A DNA stretch of 64,000 nucleotides from Desulfovibrio psychrotolerans. Lineage in GTDB: Bacteria; Desulfobacterota; Desulfovibrionia; Desulfovibrionales; Desulfovibrionaceae. The position numbers and the translations under genes were made by a program. This document shows, piece by piece, positions 8,202 through 17,305 of this stretch. The DNA is taken from NCBI RefSeq assembly GCF_013340305.1, contig NZ_BLVP01000036.1:1-64000 (forward strand). Reading direction: 5' to 3'. Below the pieces are notes generated by a model. The model was not told the DNA's origin, did not search any database, and saw only the letters and a list, made by a program, of their open reading frames with translations. Numbering within the stretch: position 1 is the first letter of the stretch; every line of letters starts with the position of its first letter.

Positions 8202-9386
8202 ATGATGTTCCGTACAATAACCACGCAGGGCGTTGCCGCCGTTTTGTTCTGGGTCTACCTGCTTGCGGCGGGCATGGCCGTGTATTCCGCTCCGGCGCAG
8301 GCACAGCCTCCCCTGCGGGTGGTGTACGGCTTTGACCGGGAATATCCGCCGTTCAGCTTTGAAGAGGCACAGGGAAAGCCTGTGGGGTTTGACGTGGATC
8401 TCATTCAGGCTGTTCTTAAAGATGAAAATGTACAAATCACCATGCGCCCCCTGACATGGGACAAGGTGCAGGTGGAGCTTTCTGCCGGAACCATTCAGGT
8501 AACTTCGGGTATGGCCAAAACCAAGCAGCGCCTGTTGCTCTACCGTTTTGCAGACAGGCCCAGTATGCCCATGCAGGTGAAGCTGTTCACCAAGCCTGCT
8601 GCGCGGGTGGGCAATATAACCTTACTGCGCGGGCAGACCGTTTCCGTGGAGAAGGGGTCGTATCAGCAGCGGGTGCTGGAGGAGTTCGGCGGGCTGAATA
8701 TCAAGCTCTATGATTCCAAGGTAGAGGCGCTCAAGGCATTGGAGCGGGACGAGGTGATCGCCTACGGCGGACCGGCACAGACGGCATACTACTACATAGA
8801 CCGGCTGAAATTGGGCCCCATAAGTGCCGTGGGAACGCCGCTGGTGGTGGCGGATACCTATTTTGCCGTGAACCGTGATGCCGAGCGGCTGCTGGAGATG
8901 GTGAACAAGGGGATGCTGCGGGTTATGCAGAGCGGCGAGTACGACCGCATTTACCGCAAATGGTTTGTTCCCACCTTCTATGTGGAAGAGTATCAGAAGA
9001 TGTTCGAAGCCGCACGCAACGCGGCTATAAACGCGTATTCCCCATACTCCAAAACCCCTGTGGGCGCAGCGGTGATGACTCGTTCCGGCCGAATTGTTAC
9101 CGGCTGCAACGTGGAGAACGCCCAGTTTAACGAATCCATCACCGCCATACGCACGGCCGTGCTTAAAGCGGTTTCGGAAGGCGAGTACGAATTCAGGGCA
9201 GTGGTGGCGGTTGCGCCGGACGGTTCCGTACAGGCACCCTCTGCAGCCGACAGGCAGTTTCTCTTCGAGTTCGGACGTGGTATACTCTGCGCTGTAGAAC
9301 CGGAAAAAGGCAGAGTGGAAATGTCCATGGTCTCGGAGTTATTGCCTTATCCGTATGCCAGCAGGCCGGAATCGTATCAGTACTGA
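8202..9386 (+). CDS. Secreted solute-binding protein fused to an inactive cytidine deaminase domain
   Basis: A two-domain exported protein of 394 residues with AGGAG six bases before ATG. Residues 1-34 are a signal peptide ending AQA. Residues 38-258 form a family 3 solute-binding domain (VVYGFDREYPPFSF, KPVGFDVDLIQAVL, KWFVPT). Residues 266-390 align with homotetrameric cytidine deaminase: AYSPYSKTPVGAAV, then GCNVENAQFN, which keeps the Asn and Glu that contact ribose. The catalytic CAER motif reads TAIR (314-317), and the PCGAC zinc motif reads PSAAD (346-350), so all three zinc cysteines and the proton-shuttling Glu are gone. I infer a non-catalytic periplasmic nucleoside-sensing or scaffolding module. 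A PilZ gene follows 168 bp downstream. Confidence 0.85.
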   Translation: MMFRTITTQGVAAVLFWVYLLAAGMAVYSAPAQAQPPLRVVYGFDREYPPFSFEEAQGKPVGFDVDLIQAVLKDENVQITMRPLTWDKVQVELSAGTIQVTSGMAKTKQRLLLYRFADRPSMPMQVKLFTKPAARVGNITLLRGQTVSVEKGSYQQRVLEEFGGLNIKLYDSKVEALKALERDEVIAYGGPAQTAYYYIDRLKLGPISAVGTPLVVADTYFAVNRDAERLLEMVNKGMLRVMQSGEYDRIYRKWFVPTFYVEEYQKMFEAARNAAINAYSPYSKTPVGAAVMTRSGRIVTGCNVENAQFNESITAIRTAVLKAVSEGEYEFRAVVAVAPDGSVQAPSAADRQFLFEFGRGILCAVEPEKGRVEMSMVSELLPYPYASRPESYQY

Positions 9387-9554
9387 TCAATGTATGGTGG
9401 CCTGTGGTGGTGTCGGGCACGCTCCGGACGTAATGGCGGGAAGAGGATTTTCTGAACCGGGCTGCGTTGCCGCTCTCCGGTTTCCCCATTGGGAAGAGAT
9501 TCTCCCTGCCGCAGGAAGGGTATGGGCCTGCATACTCCGGAAAAGGAGGGGATG

Positions 9555-9905
9555 ATGCCCAACAGAAGAAAGCGGAGCCGTGTATTCGGCGCTTACGAAG
9601 GCATGTTGGAGGTCCGCGGCGTTCCGTGGCCCGTTCGCACAAGGGATATCTCGCTCAAAGGGGCGCTTATTGTGGCTTCGCCAGCCCCGCCGTTGAAGGA
9701 GCGCTGTGTGCTCTCCATTCCCCTTGCGGATGATGTTCTGCTGCGTATGGAAGGGATTATCGTCCGGGTGGGGCAGAGTGATATTGCCATGGATTTTACC
9801 GCCATGGATGAAGAAACTTACGGGCATCTGGCGCGTCTAGTGCGGTTGCGCGCAGAGAATGCGGATGCCATAGACCGTGAGGAGCTTTCTGAGCCGTTCG
9901 CCTGA
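9555..9905 (+). CDS. PilZ domain protein (c-di-GMP receptor candidate)
   Basis: A single-domain PilZ protein of 116 residues, probably a cytoplasmic c-di-GMP effector. The arginine box is RRKRSR at the N-terminus. The D-x-S-x-x-G motif is DISLKG, followed by the beta-barrel strands and a C-terminal helix (ETYGHLARLVRL). Two tandem ATGs (9552 and 9555) follow AAGGAGG. I prefer the second because its spacing of 5 bases is better. It lies on the same strand as the preceding binding-protein fusion gene, and the two may be cotranscribed. Confidence 0.85.
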   Translation: MPNRRKRSRVFGAYEGMLEVRGVPWPVRTRDISLKGALIVASPAPPLKERCVLSIPLADDVLLRMEGIIVRVGQSDIAMDFTAMDEETYGHLARLVRLRAENADAIDREELSEPFA

Positions 9906-9917
9906 ATAGGCGGGGAG

Positions 9918-10709
9918 CTAAGGCGTTCCTCCGACAGATGGTTCCCAGTCCTCCAGTCCGTATGCCTTCAGGATAATTTGTAACCTGCCCTGTTCGCGCA
10001 GCATGCGCACGCCCTTGTCCAAGTCGTCCGCGTATTGCCGTGAGCGTTCAAGCACCGGGGAAAAGGCGATGTAAAGACTGTCTTCTTCAGGCTTTACGGG
10101 GTCTTCACATGCAAGGCGTATCTGGTCGGCAATCCCCATTTCCCGTGCCTTTGCAAGCACGCTTGCCTTCTGGTCCACCACCACGTCAATGCGCCCGTGT
10201 ACCAGCTTGCGCAGGTTGGTTTCCAGAGCGTTGTTGCCCTGCGCTTCCTGTACAAGAATGGTGTTTATGTGCTGGTCAATCCACGCCTGCAACCTGCTGC
10301 CATAATCATAGTCGCGGATGACACCTAACCGAACAGAGGAGAAGGCATCCTTGTCTGTCGGCTTCCAGGCACTTTCCGTCAGCGTGAAAAAAGCGTTCGG
10401 CACCAGCCCCAGCGCCAGTTTGGGGAAGATAAAGTCTGGTACTTCATTGGGTACCGCCCCAACCAACCCGTGGGCTGCACCGCGTTGTACCTGATAGATG
10501 GCTCTGGTCCAGCTCATTTCCTGATACGTGAGCGTGTGCCCGGAAAAGGAAAGGGCTTCCCGCGCAATGTCTATGAGATACCCGGGAGCATCCGCCCCCT
10601 CTTCACAGTTGTACGGGCACCACGAATCGGCCACAAGCGTTATGGAATCGGCGCGAACTGGGCTGGCGGCAAATGCCGCGATCAGGATAAGGGCAAGCAG
10701 GGTGCGCAT
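9918..10709 (-). CDS. Periplasmic family 3 solute-binding protein
   Basis: A 263-residue exported protein with a 20-residue signal peptide ending in ADS. It has a family 3 solute-binding fold, as in amino-acid ABC receptors and periplasmic sensor domains. The start resembles such orphan receptors (ITLVADSWCPYNC), and WTRAIYQVQRG and DVVVDQKASV are visible later. There is no transporter permease or ATPase nearby, so it may be an orphan receptor. It ends 12 bp from the PilZ stop, in convergent orientation. I cannot predict the ligand. Confidence 0.82.
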   Translation of the reverse strand: MRTLLALILIAAFAASPVRADSITLVADSWCPYNCEEGADAPGYLIDIAREALSFSGHTLTYQEMSWTRAIYQVQRGAAHGLVGAVPNEVPDFIFPKLALGLVPNAFFTLTESAWKPTDKDAFSSVRLGVIRDYDYGSRLQAWIDQHINTILVQEAQGNNALETNLRKLVHGRIDVVVDQKASVLAKAREMGIADQIRLACEDPVKPEEDSLYIAFSPVLERSRQYADDLDKGVRMLREQGRLQIILKAYGLEDWEPSVGGTP

Positions 10710-10803
10710 GAAACCATGCCTCAGCAGGTCAACCTGTTAGTGTGACAAGATAGAGCACGTTGTGTAGTAGTACGCATTCTATCACGAGGGAATTATTTTC
10801 TTT

Positions 10804-10844
10804 TTTTAGAAGTTAAAAGGCTCCGCCGTTTCCGGCGGAGCCTT
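10804..10844 (-). terminator. Terminator of the fba-gap operon
   Basis: A 12-bp stem (AAGGCTCCGCCG and its complement) closes on a TTTC loop, 24 bp past the gap stop on the minus strand. A T-rich stretch follows. Confidence 0.85.
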
Positions 10845-10868
10845 GTGGGAATATTCGGAGGGGGCGGA

Positions 10869-11870
10869 TTACAGTGAGCCGCCCACTTTTCTGAGCAGGC
10901 GCACAAGCTGGTTGGTGAACCCCGCTTCGTTGTCATACCATATGATGAGCTTGATGAGTGTGCCCTCCATAACGCTGGTACACAGGGCATCCACAACACC
11001 GCCGTGTGTGTCGCCAATATAGTCTATGGATACAAGGGGTACTTCGCTGTAGCCCATATTGCCCTTCATGGGACCTTCTGCAGCTGCCTTGATGGCTGCG
11101 TTCACTTCTTCCATCGTGGTGGCTTTTTCCACGCGGCAGGTCAGGTCTACAATAGATCCGTTGGGAGTGGGCACGCGCACGGACATTCCGTCCAGCTTGC
11201 CCTTCAGTTCCGGGATGACCAGTCCCACCGCCTTGGCGGCTCCGGTAGTGGTGGGAATCATGGACATGCAGGCGGCACGGGCGCGGCGCAGGTCTTTCTG
11301 CGAACCGTCCAGAATGCGCTGGCTCATGGTGTAGCTGTGGATGGTGGTCATAAGCCCGTGCACCACGCCAAAGGAATCGTTCAGTACCTTGGCTGCGGGA
11401 GCCAGACAGTTTGTGGTGCAGGAGGCGTTGGATATAACCCTGTGCTTTGCGGGGTCGTACAAGGCGTCGTTCACACCCATAACTACAGTGATGTCAGCGT
11501 CCGCGCAGGGTGCTGAAATGACAGATTTTTTTGCCCCGCAGTCAATGTGCAGAACAAGCCCGGCATGGTCTTTTATCGTGCCGGAGCTTTCCACGGCTAT
11601 GTCCACGCCGTGCTTTGCCCATTCCCATTCCCCTGTTTTGCAGCGGGTAACGGCAACCTGCCTGCCATTGATCACAAGACCCTGCTCGTTGGCGGAGACA
11701 TCGCCTTTAAAGGTGCCGTGGACGGAATCGTATTTAAACAGGTGAGCCAGCGATGCGTTGTCCGCGCGGGCGTTTACGGCCACCACCTGTAACTGCGGGT
11801 CGTCGGCGAGCAGTCTGAGCAGGTACCGCCCTATGCGTCCGAACCCGTTTACCCCAAGTTTCACAGTCAT
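10869..11870 (-). CDS. gap: Glyceraldehyde-3-phosphate dehydrogenase, type I
   Basis: NAD-dependent glycolytic enzyme that oxidises and phosphorylates glyceraldehyde 3-phosphate. The 333 residues are normal length. The dinucleotide-binding GVNGFGRIGR starts the protein. The catalytic Cys151 sits in SNASCTTNCLAP, and TGAAKAVG and WYDNEAGFTNQLVRL are present. The acidic residue expected at the end of strand beta-2 is replaced by VNARADN, so cofactor preference should not be assumed. It starts 15 bp after the fba stop and shares its operon. Confidence 0.95.
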   Translation of the reverse strand: MTVKLGVNGFGRIGRYLLRLLADDPQLQVVAVNARADNASLAHLFKYDSVHGTFKGDVSANEQGLVINGRQVAVTRCKTGEWEWAKHGVDIAVESSGTIKDHAGLVLHIDCGAKKSVISAPCADADITVVMGVNDALYDPAKHRVISNASCTTNCLAPAAKVLNDSFGVVHGLMTTIHSYTMSQRILDGSQKDLRRARAACMSMIPTTTGAAKAVGLVIPELKGKLDGMSVRVPTPNGSIVDLTCRVEKATTMEEVNAAIKAAAEGPMKGNMGYSEVPLVSIDYIGDTHGGVVDALCTSVMEGTLIKLIIWYDNEAGFTNQLVRLLRKVGGSL

Positions 11871-11885
11871 TACTCTACTCCTGAC

Positions 11886-12809
11886 CTATATCTTGTTGGA
11901 ACAGCCCAGCACATTCCGTATTTTGTGCTGAACCATTTTTTTCACGGCATCGCGCGCAGGGGTGAGGTACTGGCGCGGGTCAAAATGTGAGGGGTTTTCC
12001 GCCATGTATTTGCGGATGACGGCAGTCATGGCAAGGCGGATGTCGGTGTCGATGTTGATCTTGCACACGCCGTAGGTGGCCGCCTTGCGCAGCAGGTCTT
12101 CCGGCACGCCGGACGCGGAACCTATATCGCCGCCGTATTGGTTGGCCATCTGCACAAATTCCTGCGGAACGGAGGATGCGCCGTGCAGCACGATGGGGAA
12201 GTCGGGCAGCATGTTGGTTATTTTTTCCAGCCGCGCGAAATCCAGCTTGGCTTCGCCTGCGAACTTGTAAGCGCCATGGCTGGTGCCTATGGCAATGGCA
12301 AGGGAGTCGCATCCGGTTCGCTGCACAAAGTCCACTGCCTGTTCCGGGTCGGTGTAGATGGAGTGTTCGGACGAAACATCGTCTTCAACCCCGGCCAGAC
12401 GCCCGAGTTCCGCTTCCACCACCACGCCACGGTCATGGGCGTATGCCACCACGCGTTTGGTAACGGCTATATTCTCTTCATAGCTCAGGTGCGAGCCGTC
12501 TATCATCACGGAGGTGAACCCGCCGTCGATGCAGTCCTTGCAGATGTCGAAATCCTGTCCGTGGTCCAGGTGCAGGGCGATGGGCAGGTCACTTTCGCTG
12601 AGGGCGGCTTCTATAAGCTTACGAATGTATGCCTGTCCTGCGTACTTGCGGGCACCGGCGGAAACCTGAAGGATGAGCGGGGCCTGTTCTTCGGTTGCGG
12701 CCTGAATGATGCCCTGAATGATTTCCATGTTGTTAACGTTGAACGCGCCAACGGCGTAGCCTTCTTTGTAGGCTCGCGCGAACATCTCTCTGGTGCCGGT
12801 AAGGGGCAT
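11886..12809 (-). CDS. fba: Class II fructose-bisphosphate aldolase
   Basis: Zinc-dependent aldolase that interconverts fructose 1,6-bisphosphate and triose phosphates. ATG 12809 with GGAGG upstream gives 307 residues. The metal site is visible in LHLDHGQDF, VEAELGRLAG and VLHGASSVP, with GTSHGAYK and KINIDTDIR at the phosphate-binding end. The open frame continues to 12992, but that part is not protein-like. It is the promoter-proximal gene of the fba-gap glycolytic operon. Confidence 0.95.
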   Translation of the reverse strand: MPLTGTREMFARAYKEGYAVGAFNVNNMEIIQGIIQAATEEQAPLILQVSAGARKYAGQAYIRKLIEAALSESDLPIALHLDHGQDFDICKDCIDGGFTSVMIDGSHLSYEENIAVTKRVVAYAHDRGVVVEAELGRLAGVEDDVSSEHSIYTDPEQAVDFVQRTGCDSLAIAIGTSHGAYKFAGEAKLDFARLEKITNMLPDFPIVLHGASSVPQEFVQMANQYGGDIGSASGVPEDLLRKAATYGVCKINIDTDIRLAMTAVIRKYMAENPSHFDPRQYLTPARDAVKKMVQHKIRNVLGCSNKI

Positions 12810-13199
12810 ACGTATCCTCCATGATGGACTGAAAAAACCGTGGCCGATATGGCAATGGCCAACGCACGCGCATGCGTTGCGCCGGAAAAATCTCGTGCAG
12901 AAGAGGAACCCGAGCATCTCCAGAGTAGAAGGAGGCGGCACCCCTGTCAATGAAGGCAGCGAGAGTTTACACGTGTACGGCAAGAAAATCAAAGGGGTTG
13001 ATGCGTGTTCGGCCCCCTTTCATGCTCATTGTGGCGTTGTGTTTACCGTGCTGGAGGCTTTTTGCCATGCCGTCCGCGCATGGCGGGTGAGCGGCGCAGA
13101 AAAGAATTCCCCACGTGCCATAATCATCACGCAGGCGAGGCGCGCATGATGGCCCGAAACCAAGGTTTCGCGAAGGAAAAGGAAAACCACTCCTGAGCG
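12810..13199. other. 390-bp intergenic region between surE and fba
   Basis: I see no convincing gene here. The region should hold the fba promoter and the end of the surE transcript. It contains a 10-bp perfect palindrome, TACACGTGTA, at 12968-12977 and a short GAAACC-AA-GGTTTC hairpin near 13160 without a following T-run. Open frames crossing it lack start signals and protein character. Confidence 0.5.
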
Positions 13200-13961
13200 T
13201 CAACTGTTGTCCGTGTTCAGCACGGCCAGAGACTGCATGGTGGCGTTGTCCGTGAAATCAAACCGCAGCGGCGTGAGCGTTATGTATCCTTCAGTCAGCA
13301 GGGCGCGGTCCGTTCCCGGAGCCACCGTGTCCGGCGGGATAACACCGTTCAGCCACCAGTAGTCCGAGCCTCGCGGATCTTTGCGGTGATCGTACCAGTC
13401 CTTCCAGACTGCGCTGGTCTGTGGGCATACGCGCAGCCCCTTGGTTTCCTCCATGGTGCAGGCGGGAAAATTCAGGTTCAGCACGCAGCGCGGCGGCAGG
13501 CTTGACCACGGCATATTGGAAATAAGGTCTGCCGCAAACGCTGCCTGTCCGCTCAGGTCGCCGGGGCGGAAGTTGTCGTATGAAACGGCAATGGCGGGGT
13601 AGCCCATGTGCGCGCCTTCCGTTGCGGCGGAAACCGTGCCGGAATAAAGGATATCCGGCCCCACGTTGGCTCCGGCGTTGATGCCGGAAACCACCACGTC
13701 CGGTTTCGCCTCCAGCAGGCACGAAAGGCTCAGCTTCACGCAGTCCACCGGGGTGCCGTGTATGCCTTTTCCCCTGAATCCGTTTTCTGAAAACTCTTTG
13801 ACCCGGAGCGGCAACGCAATGGTTACCGCATGCCCCACGGCGGATTGCTCGGTAACGGGGGCAATGCAGTGCACGGTGTGTCCGGCCTGCACAAGAGCCG
13901 TATACAGGGCACGCAGCCCTGGGGCCTGAATGCCGTCATCGTTGGTCAGGGCTATGATCAT
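13200..13961 (-). CDS. surE: 5'/3'-nucleotidase SurE
   Basis: Metal-dependent nucleoside monophosphate phosphatase linked to stationary-phase survival. From ATG 13961 it has 253 residues. The N-terminal TNDDGIQAPG metal motif is intact, and QSAVGHAVTI, HGTPVDCVKL, SGINAGANVGPDILYSGTVSAATEG and IAVSYDN follow the family pattern. Upstream in-frame ATG codons extend the frame to 14111, but that region is the shared promoter with the divergent OB/HD exonuclease gene. Confidence 0.95.
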   Translation of the reverse strand: MIIALTNDDGIQAPGLRALYTALVQAGHTVHCIAPVTEQSAVGHAVTIALPLRVKEFSENGFRGKGIHGTPVDCVKLSLSCLLEAKPDVVVSGINAGANVGPDILYSGTVSAATEGAHMGYPAIAVSYDNFRPGDLSGQAAFAADLISNMPWSSLPPRCVLNLNFPACTMEETKGLRVCPQTSAVWKDWYDHRKDPRGSDYWWLNGVIPPDTVAPGTDRALLTEGYITLTPLRFDFTDNATMQSLAVLNTDNS

Positions 13962-14109
13962 AGGATATCCTGTGTTGCGCTTTGCGGCACATGTCATCTG
14001 CGGTTTGAAATTGACAATTTCCTTGAAAACGGGGAACCATACCGGATAAATCGGGCCTTGGAACAGTGTGTTCCGCATGGCGGCCCGCCTTCCTATCCAT
14101 AAAACGGAC

Positions 14110-15150
14110 ATGCAGAAAACTCAATTCATTCAAGACATATCGGCTAATGAAGAAATAGCTTCCATCTTCGCGGTGGCGCAGGCTTCGCAGGGGCAGGCCC
14201 GCAACGGGCCGTTCTGGCGGCTGGAACTGGCAGATGCCACCGGCAGCGTGGGAGCCAAGGTCTGGAGTCCGCTGAGTCAACAGTTTGCCCAGCTTGCTCC
14301 GGGCATGATGGTGGCGGTGCGGGGGCGTGCCTCCCTGTACAGGGAGCAGCTGGATGTAAACGTGGAAGGTCTGCGCGTGCTGGACGAGGCCGAAGTGGCC
14401 GCGCTGAACATGGCGGACTTTCTTCCTGCCTCCGAACGCCACCCGGACGATATGCTCACCGACCTGACACAATTGTGCCGCAAAACCTTCACCCATAAAC
14501 CGTGGCTGAAGTTCATGACCTCCGTGCTGCGCGATGAAGACATCGTGCGCCGGTTCAAAACCGCCATCGGTGCCAAGCACGTGCATCACGCCTATGCGGG
14601 CGGACTGCTTGAACATACCCTTTCGGTATGCGAGCTGTGCATGCGCCTGTGCGATCATTATCCGGAACTGGACAGGCAGGTTCTGCTAGCAGGAGCCGTC
14701 TTTCACGACTTGGGCAAGGCGTGGGAACTTTCCGGCGGCATTGCCAACGACTATACGGATGAGGGGCGGCTCATCGGCCATATCAGCATCGGGCTGGAAA
14801 AGGCCGAACCGCATCTTCTTAAGTCCGGTCTGGAGCCGGAACTGACCATGCACTTCAAGCACCTGGTTCTTGCCCATCACGGTATGAAAGAGTGGGGTTC
14901 GCCCGTGCTGCCCGCCACGCCCGAGGCTCTGGTGCTGCACTATGCGGACAATATTGACGCCAAGCTCGCCCAGTTAAGGGGGCTTTTCGCAGGATTTGGT
15001 GAAGAGGAATCCGGCTGGACGCCCTTTCAGACGACACTGGGGCGGCATATCTTTAAACCCGCACGCACGCCGGGGAGCGGGCCAGCATCCGCTCCGCAGA
15101 ACGATGCCCGCAGGGAACCTTCCAAGGAAGACCAATGTTCATTACTCTAG
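14110..15150 (+). CDS. OB-fold plus HD-domain 3'-5' exonuclease (YhaM family)
   Basis: 346 residues from ATG 14110. An N-terminal OB-fold nucleic-acid-binding domain spans about 15-95 ([18 protein letters not shown]), and an HD metal-dependent phosphohydrolase domain follows. The HD motif [10 protein letters not shown] is at 197-206, with [12 protein letters not shown] before it and [15 protein letters not shown] after it. This is the layout of the YhaM 3'-5' exoribonucleases. Its last 16 bases overlap the tmk start. Alternative start: an ATG at 14068. No strong ribosome binding site is visible for either. Confidence 0.88.
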   Translation: MQKTQFIQDISANEEIASIFAVAQASQGQARNGPFWRLELADATGSVGAKVWSPLSQQFAQLAPGMMVAVRGRASLYREQLDVNVEGLRVLDEAEVAALNMADFLPASERHPDDMLTDLTQLCRKTFTHKPWLKFMTSVLRDEDIVRRFKTAIGAKHVHHAYAGGLLEHTLSVCELCMRLCDHYPELDRQVLLAGAVFHDLGKAWELSGGIANDYTDEGRLIGHISIGLEKAEPHLLKSGLEPELTMHFKHLVLAHHGMKEWGSPVLPATPEALVLHYADNIDAKLAQLRGLFAGFGEEESGWTPFQTTLGRHIFKPARTPGSGPASAPQNDARREPSKEDQCSLL

Positions 15151-15782
15151 AAGGGCCGGAAGGTTCAGGAAAAAGCACGGTTCTCACCCGGATGAAGGAC
15201 TGGCTCATGGAGCAGGGGCATGGCGTGGTGCTCACGCGCGAACCGGGCGGCAGCCGTCTGGGGCGCACCCTGCGGTCCATCCTGCTGGACGTTTCCAGCA
15301 AAGATCTGACGGGAGAGGCGGAGCTTTTCCTGTATCTGGCGGACCGCGCCCAGCATGTGAGCCAGATCATCCGGCCCGCTCTTGCAGAAGGCATGGTGGT
15401 GCTCTGCGACCGGTATGCCGATTCCACCGTGGTCTATCAAGGTTATGGACGTGGGCTGGATACGGCATTGCTGCACAGGTTCAACGAGGTGGCCGTGCAG
15501 GGCGTGTGGCCCGACCTTACCCTGCTTCTGGATGTCAGCCCCGAGATTGGACTCAAACGGGCCATGTCGCGCAACCTTTCGGAAGGCAAATGCAATGCAG
15601 AGGGCCGTTTCGAGGCAGAATCGTTGCAGTTCCATCACCGTATCCGCGATGGCTACCTTGCATGGGCGGCTGTGAACCGCAAACGGTTTGTGGTGGTGGA
15701 TGCCTCCCGCAATCCGGACGAGGTATTCATACAGGCGCGTGATGCTGTGCAGGCGCGGCTGGCGCAGCCTGCGGGAGCATAG
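15135..15782 (+). CDS. tmk: Thymidylate kinase
   Basis: Phosphorylates dTMP to dTDP for DNA synthesis. 215 residues. The P-loop GPEGSGKST is at 7-15. The DR(Y/H) motif is present as [16 protein letters not shown], and [10 protein letters not shown] is the substrate-binding signature. The lid region has few basic residues. It overlaps the exonuclease gene by 16 bases, so the two form a transcription unit. Confidence 0.95.
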   Translation: MFITLEGPEGSGKSTVLTRMKDWLMEQGHGVVLTREPGGSRLGRTLRSILLDVSSKDLTGEAELFLYLADRAQHVSQIIRPALAEGMVVLCDRYADSTVVYQGYGRGLDTALLHRFNEVAVQGVWPDLTLLLDVSPEIGLKRAMSRNLSEGKCNAEGRFEAESLQFHHRIRDGYLAWAAVNRKRFVVVDASRNPDEVFIQARDAVQARLAQPAGA

Positions 15783-15957
15783 CTGGGATGCGATGAATCC
15801 GGTCCCGCGATCAGGCTTTAGCAATTTGGCTCCCGTAATCTGTTCATGACGGGAGACGGCACGCGGCAGTGTTTTTTTAAAAATTGATAAGAACGAAGGC
15901 GGGACGGCGGAACGCAGCGGGAATGTTCCCATACACGGACGGGCAGGGAGACAGGGC

Positions 15958-17277
15958 ATGTTGCAGGCCAAAAATTCGTTGGGCGTAATCTTTTTTCCGG
16001 CATTCGATTGGGCCATAAGTCCCACGCATCCGGAACGGGAGGAACGGCTGCTGTACACGCAGGACCAACTGCGCGAAGAAGGGCTTTTCGATATCGAAGG
16101 CATAACCGAGTACAAGCCGGAAATAGCTACCCGTGAGGATGTGGAACGCGTGCATTTCTGCGTGCCGGATGTCTCCACCGTATGCACCAAATCGCACCTC
16201 ATTTCTGCGGGCGGCGCCATCAAGGCCGCGCAACTGGTCATGGAGGGTAAAAAGGACAAGGCTTTTGCGTTGGTCCGCCCGCCCGGACACCATGCCATGA
16301 AGGTGGTGCACGGCAGCCGCGGGTTCTGCAATATCAACATAGAAGCCGTCATGGTGGAGCGCATACGGGAACAGTATGGGCCGCTGCGCGTTGCCATCAT
16401 CGATACGGACTGCCACCACGGAGACGGCACGCAGGATATTTACTGGCACGACAGGAATACGCTGTTCATCTCCATCCATCAGGACGGGCGCACCCTGTAT
16501 CCGGGCACCGGCTTCCCCATAGAATTGGGCGGTCCCAACGCGCTGGGCAAAACCCTGAACATACCGTTGCCTCCCAATACGTCCGATCGGGGCTTCCTGC
16601 ATGTCATAGACCATCTGGTGCTGCCCGTGCTGGAAGACTTCAAGCCAGACCTCATCATCAATTCCGCAGGGCAGGACAATCATTTCTCCGACCCCATCAC
16701 CAACATGAATTTTTCCGCACGCGGCTACGCCATGTTGAGCAGAAAGCTCAATCCGCACATAGCGGTGCTGGAAGGCGGCTATGCCATACAGGGCGCGTTG
16801 CCGTATGTGAATCTGGGCATTTGCCTCGCCATGGCGGGGCTGGATTTCGACCATGTGCGCGAGCCGGATTTCGACCCCGCAATCATTGAGCAAACACCAC
16901 AAGTAACCGAATATATAGAAAAGCTCTGTGATGAGATGCGCAAGCTGTACTTTGCGCCGCCTCCTGCGCCCCGACAGGGAGAGGTGAGCGGAGAGCACTT
17001 TGTGCGCACCAAAGATATTTATTACGATACGGACGGTATCAGCGAGAGTCAGGTGGAATCGGTGGTCATGTGCCCGGACTGTTCCGGCACCCTGAAGATA
17101 GAAACGTGGTCCACCGTTAATCCGCTGAGTGTGGGCATACAGATTCCCATAGACGCGTGCGACCGCTGCGTGGGGCTGGGCAAACGCATGCTGGAAGAGG
17201 CCCATGTAAAGGGCAATTACCGGTACATTCAGTGCATAAACCGCAAGGAAAAAGAGTACACCCACTATGGTTTTTAG
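15958..17277 (+). CDS. Histone-deacetylase-family deacylase with C-terminal zinc-ribbon-like tail
   Basis: Zinc-dependent amidohydrolase of the arginase/HDAC superfamily, acting on acetyl-lysine, acetylpolyamine or related amides. 439 residues. Catalytic features are PPGHHAM (His111-His112), DTDCHHGDGTQD (metal-binding Asp and His at 149-160) and NSAGQDNHFSDP. Beyond the catalytic domain (about 1-310) lies a 130-residue extension with two Cys pairs (CPDC and CDRC), which looks like a zinc ribbon. The start has GGGAG upstream. It overlaps the next gene's open frame but not its preferred start. The substrate is unknown. Confidence 0.9.
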   Translation: MLQAKNSLGVIFFPAFDWAISPTHPEREERLLYTQDQLREEGLFDIEGITEYKPEIATREDVERVHFCVPDVSTVCTKSHLISAGGAIKAAQLVMEGKKDKAFALVRPPGHHAMKVVHGSRGFCNINIEAVMVERIREQYGPLRVAIIDTDCHHGDGTQDIYWHDRNTLFISIHQDGRTLYPGTGFPIELGGPNALGKTLNIPLPPNTSDRGFLHVIDHLVLPVLEDFKPDLIINSAGQDNHFSDPITNMNFSARGYAMLSRKLNPHIAVLEGGYAIQGALPYVNLGICLAMAGLDFDHVREPDFDPAIIEQTPQVTEYIEKLCDEMRKLYFAPPPAPRQGEVSGEHFVRTKDIYYDTDGISESQVESVVMCPDCSGTLKIETWSTVNPLSVGIQIPIDACDRCVGLGKRMLEEAHVKGNYRYIQCINRKEKEYTHYGF

Positions 17278-17305
17278 CTGTGTCGGGCAAGGAGGGGGCT
17301 TCGTT

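Noticed and set aside
12984-13196. Small protein genes between fba and surE
   Set aside because: The open frames have no ribosome binding sites and their translations lack protein-like composition.
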